Origin: Clostridia bacterium
Lineage (GTDB): Bacteria; Bacillota; Clostridia; Oscillospirales; Acutalibacteraceae
Reading direction: 5' to 3'
Length of the DNA stretch: 64,000 nucleotides
Assembly (NCBI GenBank): GCA_017549105.1
Contig: JAFYVN010000002.1
Span: 78,043 to 142,042, forward strand
Shown here piece after piece: positions 7,057 to 15,767 of this stretch (position 1 is its first letter; the number at the start of each line of letters is the position of its first letter). The notes below the pieces were generated by a model. It saw nothing but the letters and a program-made list of their open reading frames with translations, ran no database searches and had not been told where the DNA came from. A program made the translations under genes and the position numbers.

Positions 7057-8013
7057 ATGAAATTATATCCCATTAAACTGCTCCCCTTCGTTTCAGAAAC
7101 AATCTGGGGCGGCAGAAAACTGATTGAAGAATACGGCGTAGAAACCGAAAAAAGCAATGCCGCCGAAGGCTGGATGCTCTCTTGCCACGATGCTGGTTCA
7201 AGTTCAGTTGCAAACGGTGTATTTGCGGGCAGATCCTTCGCTGATGTTGTGAAAGAAAATCCTGCTCTTTGCGGCAAAAATGCAGAGAATTTTGAAGATT
7301 TCCCCATCCTCATCAAGTTCATCGATGCGATGGATAATCTTTCTGTTCAGGTACATCCCACAAAAGAATACTGCGAGCTTACCGGCAAAGGTCAGAGCAA
7401 GACCGAGTGCTGGTATATCATCGACTGCGAAGAGGATGCCGGTCTTATTCTCGGATTCAAGGATAAGATTTCTCCCGAAGAGTTCAAAGCCGCAATCGCA
7501 AACAATACCCTTACAGACTATGTTGAAACCGTAAAGGTCAAGAAGGGTGACTTCTTCTTTATTGATTCTGGTACTCTCCACGCAATCTGCAAAGGAATTC
7601 TTCTTGCAGAAGTTCAGTAAAGTTCAAACACAACTTACAGAATTTATGACTACAACCGTGTAGGTGCAGACGGCAAACCCCGCGAGCTTCACGTTGAAGA
7701 CGGCGCTGCTGTCACAAAGCTCGAAAAATATTCACAGCCCGATTTTTCAAATCCCGCACTTGATACAGATGAAAGAAAGCTTCTTGCAGACTGTCCTCTG
7801 TTCAAGGTATGGAAGCTTGACATTGACGGTGAAATCAGCGGCAATGCGGGTGATGATTCATTCGTTTCACTCCTCATTATGGACGGTGAAGGCAGTCTTG
7901 AGGCTTGCGGTGAAACACTTGCACTCAAAAAGGGTGACAGCATTTTCGTTCCCGCAAATGCAGGCGAATATAAAATCTCGGGCAAGCTCGAAATAATTGA
8001 AACAAGAATTTAA
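7057..8013 (+). pseudogene. manA: Class I mannose-6-phosphate isomerase interrupted by one in-frame TAA
   Basis: The frame from 7057 to 8013 would encode 318 residues, the normal size of Firmicutes ManA, which interconverts mannose-6-P and fructose-6-P. Metal-site motifs are intact (VQVHPTKEYC, KTECWY, SGTLHAI). The frame is cut at codon 188 by TAA (7618-7620) within EVQ-stop-SSNTTYRIYDY, where family members read EVQQSSNTTYRIYDY. A single C-to-T change of CAA explains this, and the frame stays open afterwards to a proper stop at 8011. The first part alone (7057-7620) lacks the C-terminal part of the barrel. It could be a recent pseudogene, a strain variant or a sequence error. A GGAGG ribosome-binding site precedes the ATG. 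Confidence 0.85.
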
Positions 8014-8022
8014 GGATATAAA

Positions 8023-9939
8023 ATGGCAGTTGTCAGTGTACAGAATTTAAAAGTTGATTTCGGCGGCAAAGTGCTGTTTGAAAACGTTTCGTTTGACGTC
8101 AATCCCGGTGAATTCGTTGGACTCATCGGCGCAAACGGAACAGGCAAAACCACGCTTTTTAAGGTCATAACGGGTGAGATTGACCCTACCGAGGGCGGTG
8201 CATTCGTCGGCAAAAACGTTAAGGTCGGCTATCTTGAGCAGCATGCCTGCCACGGTTCTGTGAGAACGGTTTATGACGAAGCTCTCAGCATTTTTGAACC
8301 GCTTATGCAAATGGAAGCGGAGCTTGAAGACATCGCCTCTGCAATAGACAATCACGAGGGTGACAGAGATGCTCTTATTGAAAGACAGACCCATCTGAAC
8401 GAGCTTTTCCAGGAGCAGGAAGGTCTTACCTTCAGAAGCCGTACCCGTTCTGCGCTTATCGGTCTCGGATTTAAAGAAACCGATTTTTACCTTTCGTGCG
8501 ATAAACTCAGCGGAGGTCAGCGTTCAAAACTGAGTATGTGCAAACTTCTTCTGAGCGGTTCGGATTTGCTTTTGCTTGACGAGCCGACCAACCATCTTGA
8601 CATTGCGGGCACAGAATGGCTTGAAACCTATCTTTCAACATTCAGAGGAACTGTAATCGTTATCTCGCATGACCGTTATTTTCTTGACAGATTAACAAAC
8701 AAAACCGTTGAAATTTCCCACGGCAAATGTCACTGCTCAAAGGGAAATTATACGGAATATCTCAAACTTAAAGAGGAGCGTCTTGAAAGCGAACGCAGAG
8801 CGTATGAAAACCAACTTGCGGAAATCAAACGCATTGAGGGTATCATTGAGCAGCAACGCTCGTTTGCAAGAGAACGAAACTTCATAACCGCTGAAAGCAA
8901 ACGCAAAATGCTCGAAAAAAAGAAGGCGGAGCTTGTTGTTCCGGACCCTCCCCTTTCAAAGATGAGGATGAAATTCACTCCCGTCTGTGAAACGGGCAAC
9001 GATGTGCTGAATGTAAGCGGGCTTTCAAAATCCTTTGGTCTTAAAAGGCTTTTCGCAAATGCCGATATGGAAGTTTTCAAAGATGAACGTGTTTTTGTGC
9101 TGGGTACAAACGGATGCGGAAAAACAACTCTTCTGCGCATTCTCACAAAGCAACAATCAGCCGATGAAGGCACATTCAATTTCGGTTCAAACGTTAAAGT
9201 CGGTTATTTTGATCAGAGTCTTGAAAGTCTCAGAGGCGGAAAAACCGTTATTGACGAAATATGGGACGAACACCGTTTGTTTACCGAAACAACGGTACGC
9301 AGTTATCTTGCCCTCTTTCTTTTCAGAGGCGATGATGTTTTCAAAAATGTCGATAATCTCAGCGGCGGTGAAAAAGCAAAACTTTGTCTGCTGAAGCTTA
9401 TGCTTTCGGGCGCAAACGTACTGCTCCTTGACGAACCGACCAACCATCTTGATATTCCGTCAAGAGAAGTGCTTGAAGCGGCTCTCGAAGATTTTGACGG
9501 CACGATTATTGCCGTTTCGCACGACAGATATTTTATCAACAAGCTTTCAACAAAAATATACAGAATGACCGAAAACGGCTTCGAAAAGTTTGACGGCGAC
9601 TATAATGCCTATGCAGGAATTGCTCTTGCGCAGGCAAAGGAAAAACCGAAGAAAGCCGAAAACAAGGTCAATTTATATAAACTTCGCAAAGAACGTGACA
9701 GCGAAATGAACCGCCTCAAGGGTAAAATCAAACGTACCGAAGAAGAAATTGACCGCCTTGACGGTGAAATTTCCGAAACCAACAGTATTCTTTCATCTCC
9801 CGAAGCGGCGGCAGACTATGAAAAAATAATTGAACTCACTCAAAAGCTTGAAGAGCTTACAGAAAAGCAGCTTGAGATTATGGATGAGTGGGAACAAATG
9901 AATTCAAGACTTACAGAACTTGAAGAAATGGAGGTTTAA
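8023..9939 (+). CDS. ABC-F family ATPase (Uup/EttA-like)
   Basis: 638 residues with two ABC cassettes. Walker A is GANGTGKTTL (about 36) and GTNGCGKTTL (about 364). Signatures are LSGGQRSKL and LSGGEKAKL, each followed by LLLLDEPTNHLD. A charged linker joins the cassettes and a C-terminal coiled coil rich in Lys/Glu follows (about 555-635). No membrane segments, so it is an ABC-F protein that binds the ribosome rather than a transporter. Subfamily and any antibiotic-protection role cannot be read from sequence alone. It starts 9 bp after the manA frame and precedes a GH78 gene by 2 bp. Confidence 0.9.
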   Translation: MAVVSVQNLKVDFGGKVLFENVSFDVNPGEFVGLIGANGTGKTTLFKVITGEIDPTEGGAFVGKNVKVGYLEQHACHGSVRTVYDEALSIFEPLMQMEAELEDIASAIDNHEGDRDALIERQTHLNELFQEQEGLTFRSRTRSALIGLGFKETDFYLSCDKLSGGQRSKLSMCKLLLSGSDLLLLDEPTNHLDIAGTEWLETYLSTFRGTVIVISHDRYFLDRLTNKTVEISHGKCHCSKGNYTEYLKLKEERLESERRAYENQLAEIKRIEGIIEQQRSFARERNFITAESKRKMLEKKKAELVVPDPPLSKMRMKFTPVCETGNDVLNVSGLSKSFGLKRLFANADMEVFKDERVFVLGTNGCGKTTLLRILTKQQSADEGTFNFGSNVKVGYFDQSLESLRGGKTVIDEIWDEHRLFTETTVRSYLALFLFRGDDVFKNVDNLSGGEKAKLCLLKLMLSGANVLLLDEPTNHLDIPSREVLEAALEDFDGTIIAVSHDRYFINKLSTKIYRMTENGFEKFDGDYNAYAGIALAQAKEKPKKAENKVNLYKLRKERDSEMNRLKGKIKRTEEEIDRLDGEISETNSILSSPEAAADYEKIIELTQKLEELTEKQLEIMDEWEQMNSRLTELEEMEV

Positions 9940-9941
9940 CC

Positions 9942-12122
9942 TTGACACACGAACAGATTTTTAAAAATGCAAAATGGATTGAACGCAAAGGCAGCGATGC
10001 TCCTCTGTTCAGAAAAACTTTCAATGCTGTCAAAGGCGAAAAAGCAGAAATCATCATCTGCGGACTCGGATTTTTCAAACTTTTCATCAACGGCAAAAAG
10101 GTCAGCGATGATTTGCTTGTGCCAAACGCAACCTGCTACAGCAAAAGAGACCTTCATAAACTTGTTTTTCCGCTTGATGATGAATTTTCGTTCAGAATCT
10201 ATGCAATGAAATATGATGTCAGCAATTATCTCCGTGAAGGTGAAAACACCCTTACGGTTATGCTCGGCAACGGATATTACAATCAGAATGTGCGTATGGC
10301 AGAAGGCGATGTTGTTTTCGGCACACCGAAGCTCTGCTACATTCTCGAAAAAGAAAGCGGAAACATTATCAGCGACGAATCCACCCTTTCACACAGAGGA
10401 TTCATCACATTCAACAATCTCTATCACGGTGAAAAGCACGATTACACTCTTTATCCCGATGATTTTATGCTTAACGGTTTCAGCGGTGACGGTTTCGCGG
10501 AAAGCGATGTTATTCCTGCACCCGAAAGCGAATTTTTCATCCAGTTCTCACCCGCAGACAAGGTAACAAGAACTCTTACTCCCGTTCTTCTTAAGGATGA
10601 AGGAGAAACCAAACTCTATGATGCGGGCGAAAACACTGTTGGCTATGCTGTTTTCAAATGCAACGAAAAAGACAAAACCATAAAAGTTAATTATGCGGAA
10701 GAAATTTATGAAGAAAATGAATGGTTCGGAATTCATTTTAAAGAAGGTTATCAGGAAGAGCAGTTTGTAACCGACGGTACAGACCGTGAATACATACCTC
10801 ACTTTACCTGGCACGGTTTCAGATATTTCAGAGTAAACGCCGACGTTGAGCCTGTAAGGGTTGATGTTGTTCACTCCGACTGCCCTGTAACCTCATCATT
10901 CGAAAGCGACAACGAAAATCTTAACTGGCTTTATGAAGCATACATCAGAACTCAGCTTGGCAATATGCACAGCGGTGTTCCTTCCGACTGCCCTCACAGA
11001 GAACGTCTCGGCTACACCGGCGACGGTATGCTCTGCGCTGAAACAGCGATGATGCTTCTTGATTCACGTGAATTTTACCGCAAATGGCTTTACGATGTTG
11101 CTGACAGTCAGTGCAAAAAGACCGGTCACGTCCCCCACACAGCACCTCTTATGGGCGGCGGAGGAGGACCGTCAGGCTGGGGCGGCGCAATGATTGAAGT
11201 GCCCTATAAATTCTATAAAATGTACGGTGATAAGGCTCTTCTTGAAGAATTCTTCCCGAAGATGCTTAAATTCCTCGACTACCTCGAAAGCCGAAGCGAA
11301 AACGGACTTGTCTGGCGTGAAGAAGAAAACGGCTGGTGCCTCGGTGATTGGTGTTCACCTGCTCCGATGGGGCTTCCCGAAGCATTTGTAAACACCGCTC
11401 TTTACATCAGATTTATGAATCAGATGATTGAGGTCGGTGAAATTCTCGGCAAATCAAACGAAACAGAGCATCTTAAAGACCGCATAGAAAAAAGCTCGCA
11501 CTCTCTCAAAATCGCATATTATAACCCCTGGAATCACCACTATTGCGGTAATGTGCAGGGCGCATCCGCTCTTGCATTCAGCGCAGGTCTTGCCAATGAT
11601 GATGCAAAAAACCGTCTGATCAGCAAATATAAAAATCTCGGAATGTTTGATACGGGCATTTTTGCTACCGAAGCTCTTATCGGGTATCTTTTTGAGGTTG
11701 GTGAAAATCAGCTTGCATTTGATTTGCTTTCAAATGACAAGGAAGTTTCGTTCGGTCATATGAAAAAGAAAGGTGCAACAACCATCTGGGAAAACTGGAA
11801 CGGTCAGGATTCAAGAAACCACCCGATGTTCGGTGCCGTTACAAAATATATCTTTATGTATCTTCTCGGAATCCGTCAGGCAAAGGGAAGTGTTGCGTAT
11901 AAAGATATTGTTATTTCACCCTGCTTTGTTGAGGGAATGAATGAAGCAAAGGGTCACATCACAACCGAAAACGGTATTATCCGTGTTGAATATAAAAAAG
12001 ATGGCGATAAAGCCGTTGTGAAAGCATATGCAGAAGATGGAATCAACGCTGTTTTTGAATACGGTGAAGAAAAAATCCCGTTCAGCGGTGAAAGAGAATT
12101 TACAGTGAATTTAGGAGAATAA
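9942..12122 (+). CDS. Alpha-L-rhamnosidase, GH78 family (second copy)
   Basis: 726 residues, starting at TTG with GGAGG 6 bases upstream. N-terminal beta domains are followed by the (alpha/alpha)6 barrel with SDCPHRERLGYTGDG (about 349, containing the conserved general-acid region), GDWCSP (about 468) and TTIWENWNG (about 613, the family's conserved Glu). These motifs are closer to the GH78 consensus than in the first copy at 2555, so substrate preference may differ. No signal peptide. It is followed in an apparent operon by a GNAT enzyme (2-bp gap) and a Gfo/Idh/MocA oxidoreductase. Confidence 0.9.
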   Translation: MTHEQIFKNAKWIERKGSDAPLFRKTFNAVKGEKAEIIICGLGFFKLFINGKKVSDDLLVPNATCYSKRDLHKLVFPLDDEFSFRIYAMKYDVSNYLREGENTLTVMLGNGYYNQNVRMAEGDVVFGTPKLCYILEKESGNIISDESTLSHRGFITFNNLYHGEKHDYTLYPDDFMLNGFSGDGFAESDVIPAPESEFFIQFSPADKVTRTLTPVLLKDEGETKLYDAGENTVGYAVFKCNEKDKTIKVNYAEEIYEENEWFGIHFKEGYQEEQFVTDGTDREYIPHFTWHGFRYFRVNADVEPVRVDVVHSDCPVTSSFESDNENLNWLYEAYIRTQLGNMHSGVPSDCPHRERLGYTGDGMLCAETAMMLLDSREFYRKWLYDVADSQCKKTGHVPHTAPLMGGGGGPSGWGGAMIEVPYKFYKMYGDKALLEEFFPKMLKFLDYLESRSENGLVWREEENGWCLGDWCSPAPMGLPEAFVNTALYIRFMNQMIEVGEILGKSNETEHLKDRIEKSSHSLKIAYYNPWNHHYCGNVQGASALAFSAGLANDDAKNRLISKYKNLGMFDTGIFATEALIGYLFEVGENQLAFDLLSNDKEVSFGHMKKKGATTIWENWNGQDSRNHPMFGAVTKYIFMYLLGIRQAKGSVAYKDIVISPCFVEGMNEAKGHITTENGIIRVEYKKDGDKAVVKAYAEDGINAVFEYGEEKIPFSGEREFTVNLGE

Positions 12123-12124
12123 TT

Positions 12125-12688
12125 ATGGTTACAGTTAAAAATTACGAGCCCAAATATTTTGAAGATGTTCGTCAGGTCTGTATAAACACAGGCCCCGATT
12201 CTGCTGCAACTGACCCCAAAATGAGAGAGTTTATTCTCTCCACTTTCTGTGATTATTACTGCGAGCAGGAACCCGAAAATGCCTTTATTCTTGTTGATGA
12301 AAACGATGTTGCCCAGGGTTATGTTTTCGGTGCAAGAGATTTCAAAACATACATCAAAAATATGAAACCTTACCTTGCAAAGGTAAAGAAAACAGGCATA
12401 AGAAATTATCTGGATGCAATCGGCGAAATCCTCGGTCATGCAGTCTATTCATTTAAATATCCCGCACATCTTCACATCGACATCAATGAACCTTTCAGAG
12501 GTAACGGTAACGGCACAAAAATGATAACAACTCTTACCGAACATATGAAGAATGATATGGGTGTCAAATCCATTATGCTCATTGTCGGTTCAGGTAACAC
12601 AAAGGGAATTAATTTCTACAAGAAAAACGGATTCAAAATCATCCGTATATTCAAAAATACCGGCACCGTTATGGCAAAGGAGCTTTAA
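12125..12688 (+). CDS. GNAT-family N-acetyltransferase
   Basis: 187 residues. The acetyl-CoA-binding motif appears as HIDINEPFRGNGNGTKMITTLTEHM (about 118-142, with the R/Q-x-x-G-x-G/A pattern as RGNGNG), and the C-terminal GSGNTKGINFYKKNGFKII strand-loop is typical of GNATs. It sits between a rhamnosidase (2 bp upstream) and an oxidoreductase (3 bp downstream). The substrate, a small molecule or sugar, is not predictable. Confidence 0.85.
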   Translation: MVTVKNYEPKYFEDVRQVCINTGPDSAATDPKMREFILSTFCDYYCEQEPENAFILVDENDVAQGYVFGARDFKTYIKNMKPYLAKVKKTGIRNYLDAIGEILGHAVYSFKYPAHLHIDINEPFRGNGNGTKMITTLTEHMKNDMGVKSIMLIVGSGNTKGINFYKKNGFKIIRIFKNTGTVMAKEL

Positions 12689-12691
12689 TCT

Positions 12692-13663
12692 ATGCGCTAC
12701 GGAGTTATAGGCACGGGTTGGATTGCAAAATCGTTCATTGACGGTGCAAGAATGCTCTGCAACGCAGATTTCGCGGCTGTTTATTCAAGAACAACCGAAA
12801 GCGGAAACAAATTTGCATCGAAGAATAATATCTCCGAAGTTTTCACGGATATAAACGAATTTGCAAACGGCAATTTTGATGCAGTGTATATTGCAAGTCC
12901 GAACAAGCTCCACTTTGAGCAGTCAAAACTGATGCTTGAAAGCGGAAAACACGTCATATGTGAAAAACCGATAACCGTTGAACCCGAAGAGCTTGAAGAG
13001 TTGCAATCTCTTGCAAAACAAAACGGACTTATCTACGTTGAAGCAATAATGTATATGTTCAACCCTGCAAGAGAACTTTTAAAGAATGCACTAAAAAAAA
13101 TCGGCAGAATAACAAGCGTGCATTTCGATTTTTCACAGCTCTCATCAAAATATCCCGCTTATCTTGCCGGCACTCTGCCCAATATTTTCAATCCCGCTCT
13201 TGCAACGGGATGCCTTATGGACCTCGGCATTTACTGCGTATACCCTGCTCTCGATTTATTCGGTATTCCCCAAAAAATAACCGCCTGCGCTCACTTTATG
13301 GAAAGCGGCGCTGACGGAAGCGGTAATTCAGCCTTTCTTTACGGTGACAAACTCGTAAATCTTACCTATTCAAAGCTCGGTCAGGACAGACTCGGCTCAC
13401 AGATTTTCGGAGATGAAGGCACAATCACCGTTGAATCAATTTCAAAGCTTACAAACATAAAACTGATTGATAACAACGGCAATTCAACCGAAATCATAGG
13501 TGACGTCATAAAAGAAAAGCTTATGGGATATGAGGCTCAGGCTTTTGAAAGATTCATCGGAAATCCCGATGACCCTTATTATCAGACGGTCTGCGAAAGA
13601 GCCTTGCAGGTCAGCAAAGCGATGAAAGAAATCAGAGATTTAAGCGGAATAACATTCGGATAA
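12692..13663 (+). CDS. Gfo/Idh/MocA-family NAD(P)-dependent oxidoreductase
   Basis: 323 residues. The N-terminal Rossmann motif GVIGTGWIAKSF is followed by YIASPNKLHFEQ and the family signature CEKPITVE (Lys of the EKP motif). The C-terminal alpha/beta domain has CLMDLGIYCVYPAL. Family members oxidise or reduce sugars, inositols or related polyols. Placement behind a rhamnosidase suggests a sugar substrate, but no specific one can be named. A strong terminator closes the operon 10 bp after the stop. Confidence 0.88.
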   Translation: MRYGVIGTGWIAKSFIDGARMLCNADFAAVYSRTTESGNKFASKNNISEVFTDINEFANGNFDAVYIASPNKLHFEQSKLMLESGKHVICEKPITVEPEELEELQSLAKQNGLIYVEAIMYMFNPARELLKNALKKIGRITSVHFDFSQLSSKYPAYLAGTLPNIFNPALATGCLMDLGIYCVYPALDLFGIPQKITACAHFMESGADGSGNSAFLYGDKLVNLTYSKLGQDRLGSQIFGDEGTITVESISKLTNIKLIDNNGNSTEIIGDVIKEKLMGYEAQAFERFIGNPDDPYYQTVCERALQVSKAMKEIRDLSGITFG

Positions 13664-13672
13664 AAAAACAAA

Positions 13673-13703
13673 ACCGACTGCATCAAGCAGTCGGTAATTT
13701 TTT
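13673..13703 (+). terminator. Rho-independent terminator closing the GH78 operon
   Basis: Perfect 9-bp stem ACCGACTGC/GCAGTCGGT with loop ATCAA, then AATTTTTT. It lies between convergent genes and overlaps the 3' end of the minus-strand gene, so it may work in both directions. Confidence 0.9.
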
Positions 13704-14448
13704 ATGCATTCACGGTTTCTTTTTCTTCTTTCTTTTCTTCTTCAACTGGAAGATTGACGGGCTGAAGTGAAACAATGAGATTGGTTATTGATGATGCAAG
13801 ATAGATTGCGGCACTAACGAAAATTCCCCAGCTGGGTCCGCACTGAATTGCATCCGCAAGTGTGCTTGCCTGAATCATACCCGAAAAGTCGTGGAAACAG
13901 AAAGCGCTTGCAAGCATACAAAGGCTGGCAAAAAGATTTGTCATAAACAGACCCTTACTGTTGAATTTTTTAAAGTTAAGCATAAGGAATCCGAGGCTCA
14001 CGAGCAACGAAAGAGCTGCAAGAACAACAAATACGATTGAAAGCATAAAGCGAAGCGATGCTTCACCGATTACTTCAGAACCTGCTGCTTTGAATATGCC
14101 GAGAATATCAAAGTTCAGAAGATTAAGAACCATTGTTACGGCATTAATTGTTATCTTTTCATCGCAAAACGGAATTGAAACCGCCATTGTGCCGAAAGGC
14201 AGAAGAAGCGAGAAAAGAGGAAGCACACTGACGGGAATTCTTGCAATTCTCAACTTTGTGCCGACAAATGAATACTTGAACTTATTCATTGTTTCGTGAA
14301 GCTTTGCAAAAGCAGCTTCAGCCTCTATAGAATCCTGCTCAAGTCTGTTTTCCCAGTCGTAGTTGGCGATGTTAACGCCGCAATCGGGACATTCTGCTTT
14401 AATATTCCATATATGAAGTTTGCGGTTACACTTAGGACACTTTGCCAT
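13702..14448 (-). CDS. Zinc-ribbon membrane protein of unknown function
   Basis: 248 residues from the ATG at 14448 (GAAGG 11 bases upstream; a GTG three codons earlier is less likely). An N-terminal zinc ribbon, CPKCNRKLHIWNIKAECPDCG, is followed by a soluble helical stretch and about five hydrophobic segments (near residues 80-100, 140-160, 170-185, 210-230). The C-terminal tail is Glu/Lys-rich. No relatives with known function are recognised. Confidence 0.7.
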   Translation of the reverse strand: MAKCPKCNRKLHIWNIKAECPDCGVNIANYDWENRLEQDSIEAEAAFAKLHETMNKFKYSFVGTKLRIARIPVSVLPLFSLLLPFGTMAVSIPFCDEKITINAVTMVLNLLNFDILGIFKAAGSEVIGEASLRFMLSIVFVVLAALSLLVSLGFLMLNFKKFNSKGLFMTNLFASLCMLASAFCFHDFSGMIQASTLADAIQCGPSWGIFVSAAIYLASSITNLIVSLQPVNLPVEEEKKEEKETVNA

Positions 14449-14513
14449 AAGATTCACACCTTCTTTTTCATTAATATTTTCATTCTATACGTAAATACCG
14501 TTTGTGTCAACAA

Positions 14514-15203
14514 TTATTTTTGACCGTAATATGCGTTTGCACCGTGTTTTCTGTAGTAATGTTTACTGAGAATATGCTCGTTTGCCGGTTCAGCATCAAG
14601 AGTTCTGCTCAGATAAGACATCTTTGCAACCTCTTCGAGAATCGCTGAGTTCTTTGCGGCATCATATCCGTCTTTGCCCCAAGTGAATGGTCCGTGAGAG
14701 CGGACAAGCACTGCAGGAACCGCATTATAATCAATATTTCTTGTTTCAAAACATTCTGCAATAACCTTGCCTGTGTTGAGTTCGTATTCTCCCTCAATTT
14801 CTTCTTTTGTAAGGTCCCTTGTGCAGGGTACGGAACCGAAAGCAAAGTCTGCGTGAGTCGTGCCGTAGCACGGAATATCGCTTGCCGCCTGGGCAAACGA
14901 AACAGCAAATGTTGAATGGGTATGTGCAACACCGCCGATTTCGGGGAATCTGCGGTAAAGTTCGAGATGAGTCGGAGTATCTGACGACGGATTAAGCTCG
15001 CCTTCAACCTTTTCACCGTCAAGATTCATAACAACCATATCTTCGGGCTTCATTTTTTCGTAGCTGACACCCGAAGGCTTTATCACAACAAGACCTGTTT
15101 CTCTGTCGATTTCGGAAACATTGCCCCAGGTGAAAAGCACAAGCTTATATTCAACAAGCTTCAGATTGGCTTCATATACTTTTTGTTTGAGATTTCCAAG
15201 CAT
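14514..15203 (-). CDS. araD: L-ribulose-5-phosphate 4-epimerase
   Basis: 229 residues, the size of AraD/UlaF/SgbE. Class II aldolase/adducin-fold motifs are present: [33 protein letters not shown] (zinc-binding His pair), [16 protein letters not shown] and [11 protein letters not shown] with the third zinc His. It converts L-ribulose-5-P to D-xylulose-5-P in arabinose or related pentose use. It is last in the operon behind DUF4364 (12-bp gap) and a GPH symporter, so this operon probably imports and uses an arabinose- or ascorbate-type substrate. Confidence 0.9.
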   Translation of the reverse strand: MLGNLKQKVYEANLKLVEYKLVLFTWGNVSEIDRETGLVVIKPSGVSYEKMKPEDMVVMNLDGEKVEGELNPSSDTPTHLELYRRFPEIGGVAHTHSTFAVSFAQAASDIPCYGTTHADFAFGSVPCTRDLTKEEIEGEYELNTGKVIAECFETRNIDYNAVPAVLVRSHGPFTWGKDGYDAAKNSAILEEVAKMSYLSRTLDAEPANEHILSKHYYRKHGANAYYGQK

Positions 15204-15215
15204 AGTGCTGCTCCT

Positions 15216-15767
15216 TTAAACAAATAATGATGTGATTACGGTTGAATAAACGTGTGACGGATTTTTAAGAAAATTATGCTTGATTGTTTCTGCCTGCTCA
15301 ATATCAGCGGCATAGACGGTAAGCTCCATAAGAGTTTCATCCTTATGAATAACCTTGAACGTTACATAATATCCGTTCTCTGCCTTTTTCACTTCAACTA
15401 TATTTTCGCCCTCTCGCTTTTCGAGAAGCTGAAGATTAAGCACATCTGCAAGTGCGGTTTCTTTTACCGATCTCGGAATCTCTTTTGAAAGCTCATTTAC
15501 CGAAAGTGCACCCTTCGGAGTAAGATAGAGGAAACCGTCAACAGTCGAAAGATTGCCGTTATCAAGAAGTTCATCAACCGCCTGAATAACCTCAAAGTAG
15601 TTTGCAAGACCGTGAATCTGAAGAGCTTCAATCATCATACTGTCTTTTACCGGGTCATTAAGCTTGCTGACAACATATGTTATAAGAATTTTTATCTGTG
15701 TTCTGTTGCGAAGACCGCCGGGTTCAACACCGTCGGAAAACGCATTGAAATCATTATCCATTGACAT
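15216..15767 (-). CDS. DUF4364 family protein
   Basis: 183 residues from the ATG at 15767, which has GGGAG seven bases upstream; the start overlaps the end of the symporter gene by 14 bp. The N-terminal half looks like a winged helix (ILITYVVSKLNDPVKDSMMIEALQIHGLANYFEVIQAVDELLDNGNL), followed by an alpha/beta domain. The family is found in Clostridia and has no assigned function; a regulatory DNA-binding role is inference from the fold pattern. Confidence 0.75.
   Translation of the reverse strand: MSMDNDFNAFSDGVEPGGLRNRTQIKILITYVVSKLNDPVKDSMMIEALQIHGLANYFEVIQAVDELLDNGNLSTVDGFLYLTPKGALSVNELSKEIPRSVKETALADVLNLQLLEKREGENIVEVKKAENGYYVTFKVIHKDETLMELTVYAADIEQAETIKHNFLKNPSHVYSTVITSLFV

Noticed and set aside
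7618-7620. Readthrough or reassigned TAA (as Gln) in manA
   Set aside because: TAA is used as a normal stop by many genes here and no suppressor tRNA is visible.
7664-7996. Alternative-frame ORF in the second half of manA
   Set aside because: The manA frame itself stays open and shows family sequence up to 8013.
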